Numbered from the stretch's first letter, positions 45,071 through 57,547 are shown. The stretch is 64,000 nt of DNA from Ancistrus triradiatus (GCA_025084515.1 JAJAGP010000565.1:284001-348000), one strand, 5' to 3'. Notes: generated from the letters alone by a model not told the origin. Numbers and translations: made by a program.

Positions 45071-45657
45071 GATTTCATTTTATTCAATGTAGCAAAACAT
45101 ACAAAACAGACTGAAACAAATGTTTAATAGAAAAAGTATGTCTTTAAAAGAACTTAACAGAATGATTTAGGGTTAAAGCGAGGAAACATAACAGGCACTT
45201 GTGCTTTGGCATCAGATAAGCAATCCTGAGATCCTGAGTGATGTCATTTGGTGCACCTGCAACAGACAGCTCTGCTCTGACTTCTGAAGCCGTCTATGCA
45301 TTGTTGTGTCATCACTGGAGGTCAAAGCAATTTCACCAGGACTTGAACAGTGTACATGTATCATATCTAGATTAAAATGCAGTCTCTGATAAGTCTCTGC
45401 CTTTTTAAGTTTAATATGTGGGGTTCACATGTTACTGTATAACCATACCAGCAGCCTTTGGGCCTGCTACATATCCAAAACATTTTTCCTCCATAAAACA
45501 GTTTGTCTGAATGTGTGAAGAGACTGGTGGAAAACGTGACATCATGTAAACTGCAAATTGTATTTACAGCTCCTCTGTAGCAGCCAGGAATCCCACGAGG
45601 CAGAGTGGTGTCTGGATGGCCCTCTAGGTGAAGGTGGATGCTATGGTCGTTACTCTG

Positions 45658-45780
45658 TTACTCTGAACTTGGTGAGGCTGCTGAATCCAAGTCATCGGCC
45701 TCCAGGTCGTGTGGAGAAGCCGGCTGGCCACCCTTCACCCTTTTCCACTTCATGCGTCTGTTTTGAAACCACACTTTCAC
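45658..45780 (-). CDS. meox1: meox1 coding exon 3 (recognition helix and C terminus)
   Basis: The exon starts right after TTTTGTAG and encodes residues 219-258, beginning [14 protein letters not shown], the DNA-reading helix. It continues [19 protein letters not shown] and ends AASPSSE before a TAA at 45658-45660. The acidic and serine-rich tail matches the MEOX1 layout. No second coding exon is needed after this. Confidence 0.97.
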
Positions 45781-47449
45781 CTACAAAAGATAATAATCAT
45801 CACAAAAATAGCAAAAGACACTCAATTTCAATATTCGATTTATTTCAGTAAATATATAATTCATTTGGTCCACGTTCTGAGAAAAATAAGTCATGAAATC
45901 ACCATGTGACCCTTGGACCTTCCTCTCAAAATTACCCATGGAAACACAGGAGCCTGCTCCATCTGTTCCCACACTATTTTAAAGCGTATTCCTTTTTTTC
46001 AATCTGTCTGCCATTCATCTGAGAGCAAGACACGGCATGTGGCCAAGAAATATTGGATGCACTGGAACAAATGGAGAAAAACTTCCAGTGGGACTCAGAA
46101 GAAGCAGTTTTGGGATCTAGTATGACTGGTGTTCCTGTATTTGCTCATGTGGGCCTGGGAAAGTTCCACAGGTCAAACTCAGGGTGATCCTTGTAATTAA
46201 AAAGGTGAATTGATGAGGAGCCTTGATTCATACTGTATGTCAGTCTGATATATTGTTTTATGGGTTTCTGAAACCATATGCATTATATGGAACTAGGTAT
46301 CGTACCTGTCTCTCAGTAAGATCCAGATTGACGGCAATCTCGTAGCGACGCAGGCGGGTCAGGTAGTTGTGATGAGTGAACTCAGCTTCCAGCTCCCTCA
46401 GCTGCTCTTTTGTAAAAGCTGTCCTTTCCTTTCTCGCCTTGCAGTTTGAATCATGTTTAAAGCTAGAGTCCTGGATATCTGAAACACATTTTTAAGAAAT
46501 TGTTAAGCCACAGTTCAAAATTTTGGAATGCGGTATGAGCATTTCCAATGCAAAACTCCCAAACGAAAATGCGTATCGTGTGGAATGTCGTACAAAAATG
46601 GTGTGACAAGTAAATGCCTCACCACGGCTGGGTTCTGTTTGACACATTGCCTTTAAAATGCCCCTCTTTATTTACGACAAATTTATTGGCGGTTGTGACC
46701 TGCATAGGACACACACATCCATGGAACAGTAAGAAGATCAGAGGAGGCCTAGGGCCAAGTTATGGTATGTCAGGGTAAAGGGGGGCATGCCAAACGGGTC
46801 ACAGAGGACTCACATTAAAAAGGAATGCACCGAAACATTGTTAAATTTGCTATCAAAAGAACAAAGGTTTGACTAGGTACAGCTGAAGCCTGTGTGTGTG
46901 GGAAGTATTTTCCTCATGCCCTCAGCACTCAAAGACTCAATAATTCAACTTAATCTGACAACCTACACTGGAGCAGAAACTGCAGTTTGCTATGAGGTGG
47001 AAAAGTGGAGACGTTGTCAAGCTATTGGTAGAATATTTAATACAGCGTGTAAGGACATGGCAAGTTAAAAATTTCCTAATAAATAGGTTGGAATAAATTG
47101 CTTTCTCCATTAAAAACATTATGAACTAAATAAATGCCTTTATATGATATATCAGCATCGGTAGCACAACCAAGAAGTGATTCAAACACTACACGGTCTA
47201 CCCTTCATAAAAGTGTAAATGTGTGGTTACTATTTGCCAGATTCCTAATGTGACTACAGTCATATGACCAGATGTGAGTTAAGAGTCTTTGCTAGCAGAA
47301 GAATAAATACTCATCCAGCAACCTGTTCTGCATTAAGAAAGCACATTATTATTACCATTAGAATCCCATTAATTTAAACACACTGCTATGATTAGTGAAT
47401 GGACATGTGGTAGCAGGTTGAGGAGAAACACCTGGTATATTGCATGTGT

Positions 47450-47481
<32 letters not shown>

Positions 47482-50358
47482 CTGTGTGTCTGTGTGTGTG
47501 TGTGTCCACTAAAAGGTCTCTAATAAATTTCCCCAGAAAGAGCCTATAAACTTTTAGTGAACGACCCTAACCTCAGCAGGGGGTTACAGGAACAAATGAC
47601 ATTTGGCATGTTCTCAAATTGTTGCTCCAAATGAAGTTCAAGTAAGTCTGAAGATAGGTCAAACAAATAACTGATCTGAGTAGCTGTGCAGTATTGTGAA
47701 GTAAATATTACAAGTCTATCTTTTAGAAATAAATATCTATTGGATTAGATTATAAAGAAACTTGAAGGCTGTTACAGGGCAAATCAAACATGAAAGCAAA
47801 CATCGTCTGAAAGATGTATTAATCCTTTTAGTTAGCCATTTTAGGATCTATGAATGTTAATATGTCTGCTTATTTCAGATTGCTTTCACCTCTGAGACTA
47901 GAGTTTACTCTCTAAGCTAGGGATGAACTCATTTCATTTGACCAAGTATGTTTGGCAGTAGCTAAATATTATGTCTGTTAACAATTATGTACAATCAAGT
48001 GTCTTATTGTCTCATGAGGCAAAAATCCAACAAAAACAAAAACAAAGCTGGAAATCATTATATTGTCAGTACACACCACTTCAGAGCACGTGCCATGCCA
48101 ATTGTGCTCCAGAGGATTTTCCTAATACACAGTACAGTGCTATGCATATGTATGCAGCATATTTCATTTTTAGCTCTGAATACGTTTCAGAGTGCTGCTC
48201 CTTCCTCCAGTCATCTCCAAAGTGTGCTCAGAGGATTCAGTTACCGCTTAATGACAGGAAAATGTCAGTAGGTAAGATTGCAGGAGTGGATTCATATGGA
48301 AGTTATATTAGATGTGGTCTGGCATGTTTCTGCTTTAACTGTGGATGGCATTGAGGTAAATCAGAAAGAGAGATAGCTCTATAAAAATTCTGCTTATGAA
48401 GTCATCAGGACTGGAGTAGTAGGTAAGTATTGGGCAGATTGCCTCAGAATGGGGTTTGTTCAATCATGTCACAATTGTCTGACAAAGACATGTGCCTTTT
48501 CAAAAAATGGATTGCAAACCCTCTCCACATTATTTGAGAGAATTCCAGAGAAACTGCAGTGTCTCAGTTTCCACAAAGAGGCTGCAATTAATGCCTGCTC
48601 CAGAAGTGCCACAAACTTTGACGTTCGATTTTCCGCTTCAAATTGCATACAAGTAGAGGCACACAAAAACACATTGGCAGATTTTTATATGATAACAATG
48701 GGGATGAGTGAAATTCAGACTATGGTGCTTTTTCTATTTAATTGTGTATCAGCACTGTCTACTAAAGAAAACAATAACATTTCAGGAGATGCTCCTAGAA
48801 ATGTGAATGGCCACAATACTATTTTATACTGTAAAACTGTTAATAATGTCCTTACCAGAGGATTAGAATCAGTTTTTGACTCAGGTGTTGTTGACTCAGG
48901 TGAAGTGTCTCATTGAATCAGTTCTCTCCGATTAAACCAATCTGATCTGCAGGCTGCTGTTTTCAAGTTTGCATTTGTCTTCTTCATGGCAACATATGTA
49001 TAAAATTATATAATGCTTTTAAAATATAATAATAGATCATTTAACTCCTGACATATCCGAAGAGCTGAATACATTAGCATTCCACAAAGTCAAATTAATT
49101 ATATTCAGGCAATTGAATGGTGATGGTGAATGTGAGTGTTGCTTAAGTGTCTAATTAAATAGCTGATTCAATTCATTTATTCTTTCATTTTCATACCCAT
49201 TTAATCCAGTTCAGGCCCCAGTATGATGTACATAAAGATTGTGCTCTGGGTCACCTGCTATACACAGGTCTGCTGTTGCTATATATTACAGTTCTTGTAC
49301 ATTTTCCTGTAAAAGGTCACTTCTGGCCTTATGTGTAAATATACAATTAGTTGATTGTTGAATACTGCTGTCAGTTGGTATTTATTCATGCACATCACAA
49401 AATAATGACTTTTTTGTAAGAGGTTCTGAGTAATTGAGTCATAGCTTAAAAGAAATAACACAATGTTAAAGAAATATATGAATGTGTGTGATTAGAAACA
49501 GTGAATTAGTAATCTAGAGTCTCAATGAAATATAAAATTATAGTTATTTTCTCAACTTTGCTTACAGATGCATAGTGCTAGTATATTGTGATTTTGTATA
49601 GGCAATAAAAAAATTGTAAACTTTGAATAATAAAATGCATATAATTTGTATATAGGGTGAAGTTTGGTAATATTTTTGCTTCTGCCTTGTTGTTTCCATG
49701 TTGTGTAATCTGAAATAAGCATATATTGACAATTTAATAACTTATTTTTTTTAAGTGTGGCATATTGATCACGATATTTTAGTAATACTTAACCCCTGAA
49801 ATGTTCAGGAGTGTGTCAACGAGTACTTGAATGTTCTGAACTGATACAGAGTGGCATTCTCCAAGCATAGGACTTACCTGTGAGTTCTCGTTTCCTCTTG
49901 CAGCTCTTCTTCTCTGTATCAGCTGTGGCTATGCTCTGAGGTGAGTAGTCTCCCTCCAGCCCTGGTGTCACTGTCTCAGGCAGTCTGTCTGCTCCTGCGC
50001 TTCCCATATCTGCCCTCCCGGCTGCTCCCACTGTCACGGCCGCTGCATGACATGGCTCCTGGCCCCTGCCTCGTGGCTCACACGGGTTGAACTGCCACTC
50101 TGCCCGCTGGAAGGCACCATGCACTTCTGGATACAGTCTCTCATCACGTGGATATGAGTGTGGCGCTGGAACCAGGCAGGAGCTGGAGAAGTCTGTGTAG
50201 GCCAAGAAGTCGGGCTTCTGGTGCAGGGAGAAGGAAGCATGCTGGTAGGGCTGTAGACTGGCTCCGGAGATGCTGACAGGCTGAGGGGACCTGGCACAAC
50301 CCCACAGGGCACCGGCAGAATGGGAGCTCCGCATACAACTGCTAGCTGGTTGATCCAT
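45658..50358 (-). CDS. meox1: Mesenchyme homeobox 1 transcription factor, three coding exons
   Basis: The coding sequence is the complement of join(45658..45780, 46306..46478, 49878..50358), 777 nt, giving 258 residues against about 254 in mammalian MEOX1. MEOX1 is a nuclear antennapedia-class homeodomain factor that acts in paraxial mesoderm and somites, upstream of sclerotome and muscle programmes. The N terminus ([13 protein letters not shown], then WGCARSP and [12 protein letters not shown]) resembles MEOX1. MEOX2 is unlikely because its poly-His tract is absent. A basic stretch, [10 protein letters not shown], lies near residues 147-156. The homeodomain is residues 175-234, with W222, Q224 (position 50) and N225 (position 51) all present. 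The C terminus ends ASPSSE, as in mammalian MEOX1. The second intron falls between homeodomain positions 44 and 45. All splice sites are GT-AG and phases agree. I see no frameshift or internal stop. The N-terminal half is clearly diverged but collinear. Identification rests on recognition, not a database search. Confidence 0.97.
45781..46305 (-). other. meox1: meox1 intron 2
   Basis: The intron is 525 nt, splits the homeodomain between positions 44 and 45, and has a GTACGA donor and a TTTTGTAG acceptor. A plus-strand open frame at 45913-46125 lies inside it and shows no recognisable domain. Confidence 0.88.
46306..46478 (-). CDS. meox1: meox1 coding exon 2 (homeodomain helices 1-2 and start of helix 3)
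   Basis: The exon is 173 nt, the size I recall for the mammalian MEOX exon. It follows an acceptor reading TTTCAG and precedes a GTACGA donor. It encodes residues 161-218, from DIQDSS through the homeodomain arm RKERTAFT to the helix 2 region [15 protein letters not shown]. It contains [15 protein letters not shown], close to the invariant MEOX homeodomain; Thr195 replaces the Ala found in the human proteins. The intron phase agrees with exon 1: one base there and two here complete the codon for Asp161. Confidence 0.97.
46479..49877 (-). other. meox1: meox1 intron 1
   Basis: The intron is 3399 nt and carries no transposase or LINE remains that I can see, unlike the flanks. It holds a GT-rich microsatellite at 47443-47506 and two long open frames on the opposite strand (47971-48354 and 48449-48916) that I do not recognise. 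The lack of insertions in a region surrounded by transposons suggests constraint, for example an intronic enhancer; this is inference. Confidence 0.85.
47443..47506. repeat. Interrupted (GT)n microsatellite in meox1 intron 1
   Basis: GT units with CT and GCGCAC interruptions, about 64 bp. Confidence 0.95.
49878..50358 (-). CDS. meox1: meox1 coding exon 1
   Basis: This exon encodes residues 1-160 plus the first base of codon 161. The ATG at 50356-50358 has a fair context (CCAGC before ATGG). It gives the MEOX1-like start [12 protein letters not shown], so I take it as the true start; a longer overlapping minus-strand frame up to 50573 is not used. The exon ends CACAG followed by GTAAGT, a consensus donor. 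The encoded region is rich in Pro, Ser, Ala and Gln, and is expected to be a disordered activation and interaction region. Confidence 0.95.
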
Positions 50359-50960
50359 GCTGGATCAAAAGTGACACCCGAACACCCGCGCACAGTGTGA
50401 AGCAGAAGCTGAGCGGTTACGAAGCAAGTCACGTCCACTTTAGCGAGTCTTTTTACACACACATCAGCATCTTGTAGTCTCAGCCTGAAAAAAGCTTCAG
50501 CAAATCGGTCACAAAATTTCTCCCTTTGCACCTTACAGTGTAGCTGTTTAGCTCGAAGCGTGAAATCAGGCACCCTGCAGCATAGGTGTTCCTAGAGCAT
50601 CCCTTTCTCTCTTTCCAGCCCCTCTGAACGTGTGCACGTGTGCGATATATCTCCAGTCCAGACTCTCACACTCTCTCATTCAGCAATAACGTTAGCTTAC
50701 TCCCAACTGTATGGCCCACTCTCACAGTTTCTGAGGCATTTGCTGTCAAGAGATCCCACCTTCCTTTTAAACGCTTAGGTGGGAAAGAGTGGCAAGTTTA
50801 TGGAGTGTAATGTGAGCTTGCAGAGGAGGAGTCCTGCAGGCCACATGTTAGTACCCTCCAACCCAGCCCTGCCTCATCTACTATTAATCATGGGGGGAAT
50901 TTTATATGCACATCTAATGGGATTTCCAGGTCCAAGCTTTTAAAGGAACATTGTCTGTAA
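50359..50960 (-). promoter_or_regulatory. Putative 5' UTR and proximal promoter of meox1
   Basis: This is repeat-free sequence directly upstream of the meox1 ATG. On the minus strand a TATAAAA lies at 50900-50906 and a TTTAAAAGG at about 50763-50772. A palindromic CACGTG E-box lies at 50635-50640, about 280 nt upstream of the ATG, and another CANNTG at about 50841-50846. Bases 50360-50640 are richer in G+C than the surroundings. E-box input fits somitic bHLH regulation, but the transcription start is unknown and short motifs occur by chance. Confidence 0.4.
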
Positions 50961-52394
50961 AATGTAGAACGAACACCCATAATGGAAAAAGATCCAGGTT
51001 TTTCTTTTTTTTCTTCTCCCTCAAAACTGCATTTTTATTCTTCCATTTCCTGGCAATTTATCTTGACATACAATTTAGTTTGAACCCCCGGATCATATTC
51101 TGTGTGGACTTCACTGCAGCCTATCTTCACACAGCTGCATAAATATTGGCTATGGTGCATTCTCTCACACTTCTTATGTAGTCATACTTACGCCAGGAAA
51201 ATACACAAGCAGAAATCTGCACAGATTAGCACCGAATCCCCTGAACGATTTGAGCGGCACAGAAAACTTCCTATTTCAGTGATTAATTTCTATTAATGGA
51301 TGGCACAACTTGGTAATTGCAATTTAATACATTTTAAACACAACATAACACTTTAAATCATTCTTAAAACATCCGAGTCTCGTTCTTGCAGTAACTAATC
51401 TTCTGTTATTTTTAAGGTGTTTGCTTACTAGGATAAACACTGATAGTGACTTTTTCCTAATATTCTATTTTAGTCAATACAAATTTTATATCAGGGGAAG
51501 TATTTTGTCATAAAAGAGTTTATTAAGACATAGGCAGTAGTTCTATTGTTAGAGTACTCAAAACCCTTACTTACTGTAAACATACATTTTTTAAAATAAT
51601 AACTGAAGCATGCATGTATTCTTCTTAATCTAAGGGTATCATCAGGACTATAGCACATTATAAAACCTTTAGAACACAATTTGGAACTCAGTCACAGGGA
51701 AAAAATAATGCATGAACATAGTCATATGTAAAGAAATAATAGTACATTGTTTTCAACATGTAATTGAGAAATAACAGTGACTTTATAACTACCCTTACAG
51801 TACAATCTATCCAAAAGCTTACATTAGTAAGTTTTAATCTAACATAAGACAAAAACAGCATGTAGCATGCTATTTCCTACATCTGGCAATAACTCATGAG
51901 GTATATATTGTGCACAGCATTGACAAATGATACAGTTTAAGCACAATACGTGAATGCATTTTGTAAATGTGGTCAGACTGTTGTTTCTGCACATAGTTTG
52001 GAACATTAAATCACATGATTTGCCTCTCTTAGTGCATCTATCAAACTTGGATTATAGTGAATATTTTTAATTTGGCTGCTATGCGGTTTTCTCTGTCATT
52101 TGAGCACATTTATGGTTTGAATCCATCCCCATGCCTCAGACTGTGTTGAGAATGACATTAATCATATGTTAGCATTAGTATTTGTAAATAATTGTGGTTG
52201 ATGCTTCTGCTTTTTCCTCATGACGTTGGAAGCCTTCTCTTCACCTCCGGCAGTATTCGGTTGATCCTGCAAGGGCTGAGGTCAGCCTGAAATCCTTCCC
52301 CTTTAGCCAGTGAATAGCTGATCCATGAAGTATCCCCCCTTTTACTGGTAATATGGGCCCTGCCATGACCACAGGGGGCTGGGGTTACCCAGCA
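50961..52394. other. Meox1 5' flank, transposon-poor
   Basis: AT-rich sequence with no recognisable transposon, exon or RNA gene. It extends the low-insertion zone around meox1 upstream to about 52.4 kb. Confidence 0.45.
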
Positions 52395-52464
52395 TTTGCA
52401 GTTCGTGGAGGCCATCTGTGGGAGAGCAATACATTTGTGTATTTATGTGTATGTGTTTGTGTTT

Positions 52465-52470
<6 letters not shown>

Positions 52471-52516
<46 letters not shown>
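52471..52516. repeat. (AG)n microsatellite
   Basis: Twenty-three uninterrupted AG units; the antisense and sense frames through it give false Arg-Glu or Ser-Leu runs. Confidence 0.97.
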
Positions 52517-52518
<2 letters not shown>

Positions 52519-52539
52519 CCTGGTTGTGTGTGTGTGGGT

Positions 52540-53400
52540 CAAGTTTATACTTCATTATGTTGGCCAAATGGCCCCACAACTTTCAGAAAGGTCTGACATT
52601 TTTTACCTTCTGGTCCTCATATGTATAAGAACAGGTGTAGCATGAACTAGCTGCATTAACAGTATGTGAATGGAAAGTGCACACAATGATAGGAAAAACT
52701 GTGTGTGTGTTTGTTAAATTTATATATCAATATGTGGCTGCCCCACAAAGATAGAAGATCTTACATTTTCAGCTTGTGGGCACATGCCCTCATAGGAAAT
52801 ATTTCATATTTCTTTTGAAACAAGAGCCAAAATATTACTTATATTAAGCATAGGGTTCGATGTCGATATTTGTGTAGAATTAATTAGCTACAGTAATATT
52901 ATGTCAATGGAAAGTCCCCACAGTGCTAGAAACACAAACACTTGATACTGTTGATCTGGTGGGAACATTTTGCTGGTCCCCTCTACTTTGATTGCTTGTT
53001 TACAACAACTGCTACTTTTATTTGACAAACCTAAAGAGGGAAAGGACTTCCGTTTAGTGTTAAATGTAGGTGGATTGGAAAGTCCTCATACTGAGACTGC
53101 GTTTGTATGTACCTTGTCTTGCTGTAATTGTGAGGACCAAATGTCCCTATGATGAGAGGAAAACCTGGAATTTTGACTAGTGAGGACCGTTTATTCAATC
53201 CTCACTTCTTTAACTGCGTTTTTACAAAAACCTTTATTTGAATAACCAAAATAGCCAAAAGGGTTCCTTCAGGTTACTAAGGTTAATTTAGGGTTAGGTG
53301 GAGGTGCAGCATTAATTAACTACAGTAGTCCTTCATTGTCATTCATGTCAATGGAAAGTCCTCACAAAGTTAGAAACCTGTGTGTTTGTGTGCATATGTT
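52540..53400 (+). repeat. Diverged tandem array of a microsatellite-linked repeat
   Basis: Four units follow one another, ending near 52700, 52935, 53125 and 53400. Each end carries a version of 'gtcaatggaaagtcctcaca', then 'gatagaaac', commonly preceded by 'taattaactacagta' and followed by a TGTGTG-rich stretch. Examples are 'tgaatggaaagtgcacac', 'gtcaatggaaagtcccca', 'ggattggaaagtcctcat' and 'gtcaatggaaagtcctca'. Related single copies lie at 2206-2480 and 54550-54680 (minus). Confidence 0.7.
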
Positions 53401-53964
53401 TCAAGCACAAATTTTAGAGGGAAAGTAGGTATAGTCACTGCTCCATACTGAAATCTGTTGCTGTCACTCCAGTAGGGCAGGTTCAGGGCAGCAAGGGTGT
53501 TTTTGTGTTTTTGTTTGATCCATCTTCATGACACCAGAGAAGATGAAGTGGATAGGAGGCTGGAATATGGGCACTGGATCACTGCTAGGTCACAACAACC
53601 TGGGGTCACAGAGCTGTGGGAAACCCAGAATAACCGGCACTCCTGCTGATGCTGGAGTAGTTTACTGTTAAGGTGTTAAAAATGCATATCCTATGACTTC
53701 ATAAAGTGCTAAATTATATTTTAAAAAGGTTGATACTTTTATGTATACCAAAAAGTCAGGTTTTACTATTTTATAATAAAAAGTCAAACAATCTCAATGT
53801 TCAGCTTCTGTATAATCCTGACAATGTGGTATAATTATACAATATGTAGAACGTAACTAAATGCAAAATCAAAATATCACAATGCATTGAGTTATGTGCA
53901 TATTATGATACAACAAGTCTTATTAATGTTGAAATGCTTGAGTTAAAGATACATGGCTGCACGG
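53401..53964. other. Unannotated stretch
   Basis: Nothing recognised. Confidence 0.4.
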
Positions 53965-54490
53965 GGAAAAAGTGTTACCACACACTCACTTCCATACCCG
54001 TTTATTCGGGGTCATGGGGGGATTTTGGGGGGGCAAGGGCTTAACTGGCAGCACAGGGTGCAAGCCATGAACCAACATTTGACTGGGCGCCAGTCCATCA
54101 CAGGACACACACACAAACATAAACACAAGTTAAACATATTTTTTCGGGACTTACCACTGACTCTCATTCACGCAGTCATTCACTTTCTTAACCGCTTAAT
54201 CCAGGACAGGGTCACGGAAGAGCCGGTGCCTAGCCGGCTGCACAGGGCACAAGGCAGGAACGACCCTAGACAAGGCGCCAATCCATCGTATAGAACATGT
54301 ACTCACCTGCTAGCCAATTTAGTGTAATCAATTAACCCAACATGCATGTCTTTGGACTGTGGGAGGAAACCAGAGTACCCAGAGTAAATACACGCAGACA
54401 CGGGGAGGACATGCAGACTCCACACAGAAAGGACCCAGACCGCTCCACCCAGGACCTTTTTGCTGTTAGGCGACAGTGTTACCCCCAGAC
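53965..54490 (-). repeat. tRNA-derived SINE family T, with a partly duplicated body
   Basis: A 5'-region unit appears twice: 'cactcacttccatacccg' to 'gggcgccagtccatcac' (53980-54110), and 'tcattcactttcttaacc' to 'aggcgccaatccatcg' (54165-54290). The shared body follows: 'gtctttggactgtgggagg', 'ggacatgcagactccac', and a degraded tRNA-like head to 54485. The G run near 54024 is unusual. Confidence 0.72.
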
Positions 54491-54549
54491 CTTACCATTG
54501 ACATGAAAAATGAAATGAAATCAAATAAAGTTTTTAGAAAATAAATACA

Positions 54550-54680
54550 TTTTCCTTATTAGGACCAGCAAAATGTGCCCACAAGTTAAAAAAATTCAAA
54601 TCTTTCTATTCTTGTGAGGACTTTTGTTTCCTACAATGACAAGTAAAGTTGACAAACCAACACACACACACACAGTACTA
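54550..54680 (-). repeat. Microsatellite-linked repeat fragment
   Basis: 'gtgaggacttttgtttcc' and 'acaatgacaagtaaag', followed by a CA tract at about 54660-54674, match the array at 52540-53400 in inverse orientation. Confidence 0.5.
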
Positions 54681-57547
54681 AATAAGAGATTTTAATAGTT
54701 ATTTAATAAGACAGTGTTGCCATGCCACATAAAGCCCGCATGTCTGTGTTGTGGTTGTGGCAAGTTTGCAGGAGAATAACAACCATCATGAATGTCAAGT
54801 GCAAGCACCAAACAGAGCCAAAATTTCTCAATTCCAGCACTTGAAGTGGAGCATGCAGTTCACAGCGGAGAAGCAAATTCACATGCATGACTGATCACAG
54901 GCACAGTGCTTGACTCACACCAGGTGCACCCATAGAGACATGCAGGAAGAGCATAAATGGATTAAAAAACCAGAAAGCTGTCTGTTCTATCTCAGCCCCA
55001 GTAATGACATGTGTACATCTGTAGTTATTTAACTAGTAACTCCAGTAAACATGCTAAACCCACAAACTAACAAAGAGCCAAACGCAAAACATCCTGTTTT
55101 ACCTTAGTTTATCTTGGTCAGGGCCTTTGTAGCCTAACATGGAATTCACTCAGAGGTACACCATAGAAAGGGAGCCAGTCCATCGCAGGATTCCGTAAAC
55201 ATACCAGTTAACTTTTGCAGTGCAAACTCAACCCAGGATCCACAAACTAGCATTATACTAAATTAGCTTGAGCTACATGCCCATTTCAAGTGAACTGAAT
55301 GATAAAAGTAACATGATTTAAGCAGCAAAATGTTTAAATCAGCATAACCAATGTTAAAATGGTATAATAATTTGTGGGCAGTTGATAAACACTTTTTTCT
55401 GAAATTTGTGAACCAAGAGCAAAATTCAAAATATTATATTTTTATACTTGAAGTCCAGGCCTGGGACACACTGATTGCAAACGCAAAAGCAAAAGCATGC
55501 TTCCCTCTTGTGGTGAAAATCTAATAAAATACGTTTTAGACACTTTTAAGGCACCTTTTGTATAGTTCATCCAGAGAAGAGTTTTAATAGGTCTTAAAAA
55601 GTTAATCGTTAGATCCTAGGATATTTTCCTTTAAAGTAGAAGGACATCAAATATCTAAGTTGAACAATATTTTATGTATATTAAGCTTTCTGAACACTTA
55701 ATAGTTACAGATTGTAGGTTTGTAGAATCAGCATATCTGAGGTAAGTACTCTTTTTCACTGTGTTGTTTACTGAGCTCAGGGGAATGTCCTTGGATCTGG
55801 GGGACAGTCTAAGACTCTGGCGCTGTATATTTGTGGAATACCTTCCTGTCCTTTTCCAAACAGCTCAAAGGCGGACTTCCCGCTATGTGAACTGCTCTTT
55901 GAACTGTACTCTTTAAGACACTCTCTTGAGGATTCTCATGATCAGGCCTCAGCCTTATGAACAACCTGCCTTGACAGGCCTCTGCAAACACTTCCTCTGA
56001 TATCATGCAAGCACTCAAGTTAACACATACAGTCCACAATCCTCTTAAAGCACCATCCACTTTCTTGTGACTGCCTACCAAAAAACACATACATACATTC
56101 TGAATCTCATATCCAGAAATCTTAGGGAAGGCTCTGGTTCTCTGCTTATTGAATCTTGAGATTTGGTTCGGTGCATGTAACGTATCATTAATTCCTGTTG
56201 CTTTGTAAGTGACTTATTCATGTTGTTGGTATTCCAGTCAAACATCTGCAGACCATGAGTGAGTCTCTAGAGGACAGTTGCCCATGACAGAGAGCCCCAT
56301 CAGTTTCATCCCAAGACTCTATCACATGCACTTTCTCTCAGATATGCTTGGGTCATCACGGATTACTGGTTAGTTTCCATTCCATCACTTCTCAGCTGTC
56401 TTTTCATCTTTAGTTTTGGACTATCCAAAGACAGGCACTCCAATTCCAGGAGAAAATTAAAATCTTTTGGGAGAAAATAATCCTCTTTCTTGCCATCTCA
56501 CTTTTCAGAATGAATTCCACAATGAATAATGCTGTGTATAATGACTTTATAGTCATTAAATGTCCAGAATTACAATAGCATTATAACAAATTTAATAATA
56601 GATGTTATTTGATTTTTAAAACAGCATGATTCCAGTGTGTTTTTTCTGCTCATTATGGTCATCAGATGTCCTGTGTTTTGGATAGGAGAATTCAATCAAA
56701 GATTTTTCATATTCAATGTTTAATCATCTTGATGTCCAAACGACACTTGTATTTGGACGGACTGCAAATCTGACACACAATGGCTCTTTGTAGAAAATGT
56801 TGATGACCCCTGCTGTTGAGGCTGGTGACTAAACTGATCTAATGCATATTATAAGTGTTTTTTTTTTGTACAGGGATGTAACTATTCAAACAGCTTAATA
56901 GCAAATATCAACTGTGTAACAAAAGAATCAGGTAATTATTTCTTTTTCTTTGTCTTTGCCATTTGGTCCTTGCTGGAATCATAGTATTAAAGACAACTAA
57001 ACAAAAGTAAGTGCGAAGCACAATGAAGCTAGCATCTGTGGAGAAGTCGCAATATCTGGTAAATAGAATGAGGTGGTGTTTTGGGTAATGATATGACTCA
57101 CTCTTCAATCATAAAGAAAGAGTGAGGGAGCAAAACATTCCAGATGTCAACAGTAAACTAGGCACTGCTATGGCCACAAGAGGACTCTTCAAACTTGTCC
57201 TGCTATATCCATTATCCATCTTCTAAACAGAGACCTGCACTGCCAGAGAATTCTCGGAAGCCTTTCAATCAGCCTGCTCTCTGCCGTGCTGCATCTGGCT
57301 CTTCTGAAAGCATGTGAAAAAGTCACAAATTAGGCCTACACATAGCCTGGTGTTTGGCAAATTCAAAAGTGAACGTGTGGGAATTTGCTATGTTAAAATG
57401 AAGGCTCTGTTATTTGCTAGCTAAAGCTGTTTAGATTCTTCCAGTACCTCTTCAGGTAGTACATAGAATAAAATGGGTTATGAATATGAGTTACTTTTTT
57501 CAAGCTAACATGAACAAGAACTGGTACTGTTGGAAGTATTAGATGTA
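54681..57547. other. Unannotated stretch upstream of meox1
   Basis: No transposase, LINE or exon recognised. A SINE-like body fragment ('gggagccagtccatcgcagg') lies at about 55170-55200. Open frames at 55809-56090 and 56908-57108 on the minus strand match nothing I know. Confidence 0.4.

Noticed and set aside
50034..50573. A 179-residue minus-strand frame overlapping meox1 exon 1
   Set aside because: It is an out-of-frame shadow; the other frame gives a clear MEOX1 N terminus and splices correctly.
52342..52645. Overlapping frames with Arg-Glu or Ser-Leu repeats
   Set aside because: They are readings of the (AG)23 microsatellite in different frames.
55809..56090. A 93-residue minus-strand frame that could be an exon of a neighbouring gene
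   Set aside because: It has no match to sost, etv4 or another expected neighbour that I can recognise, and no convincing splice sites were identified.
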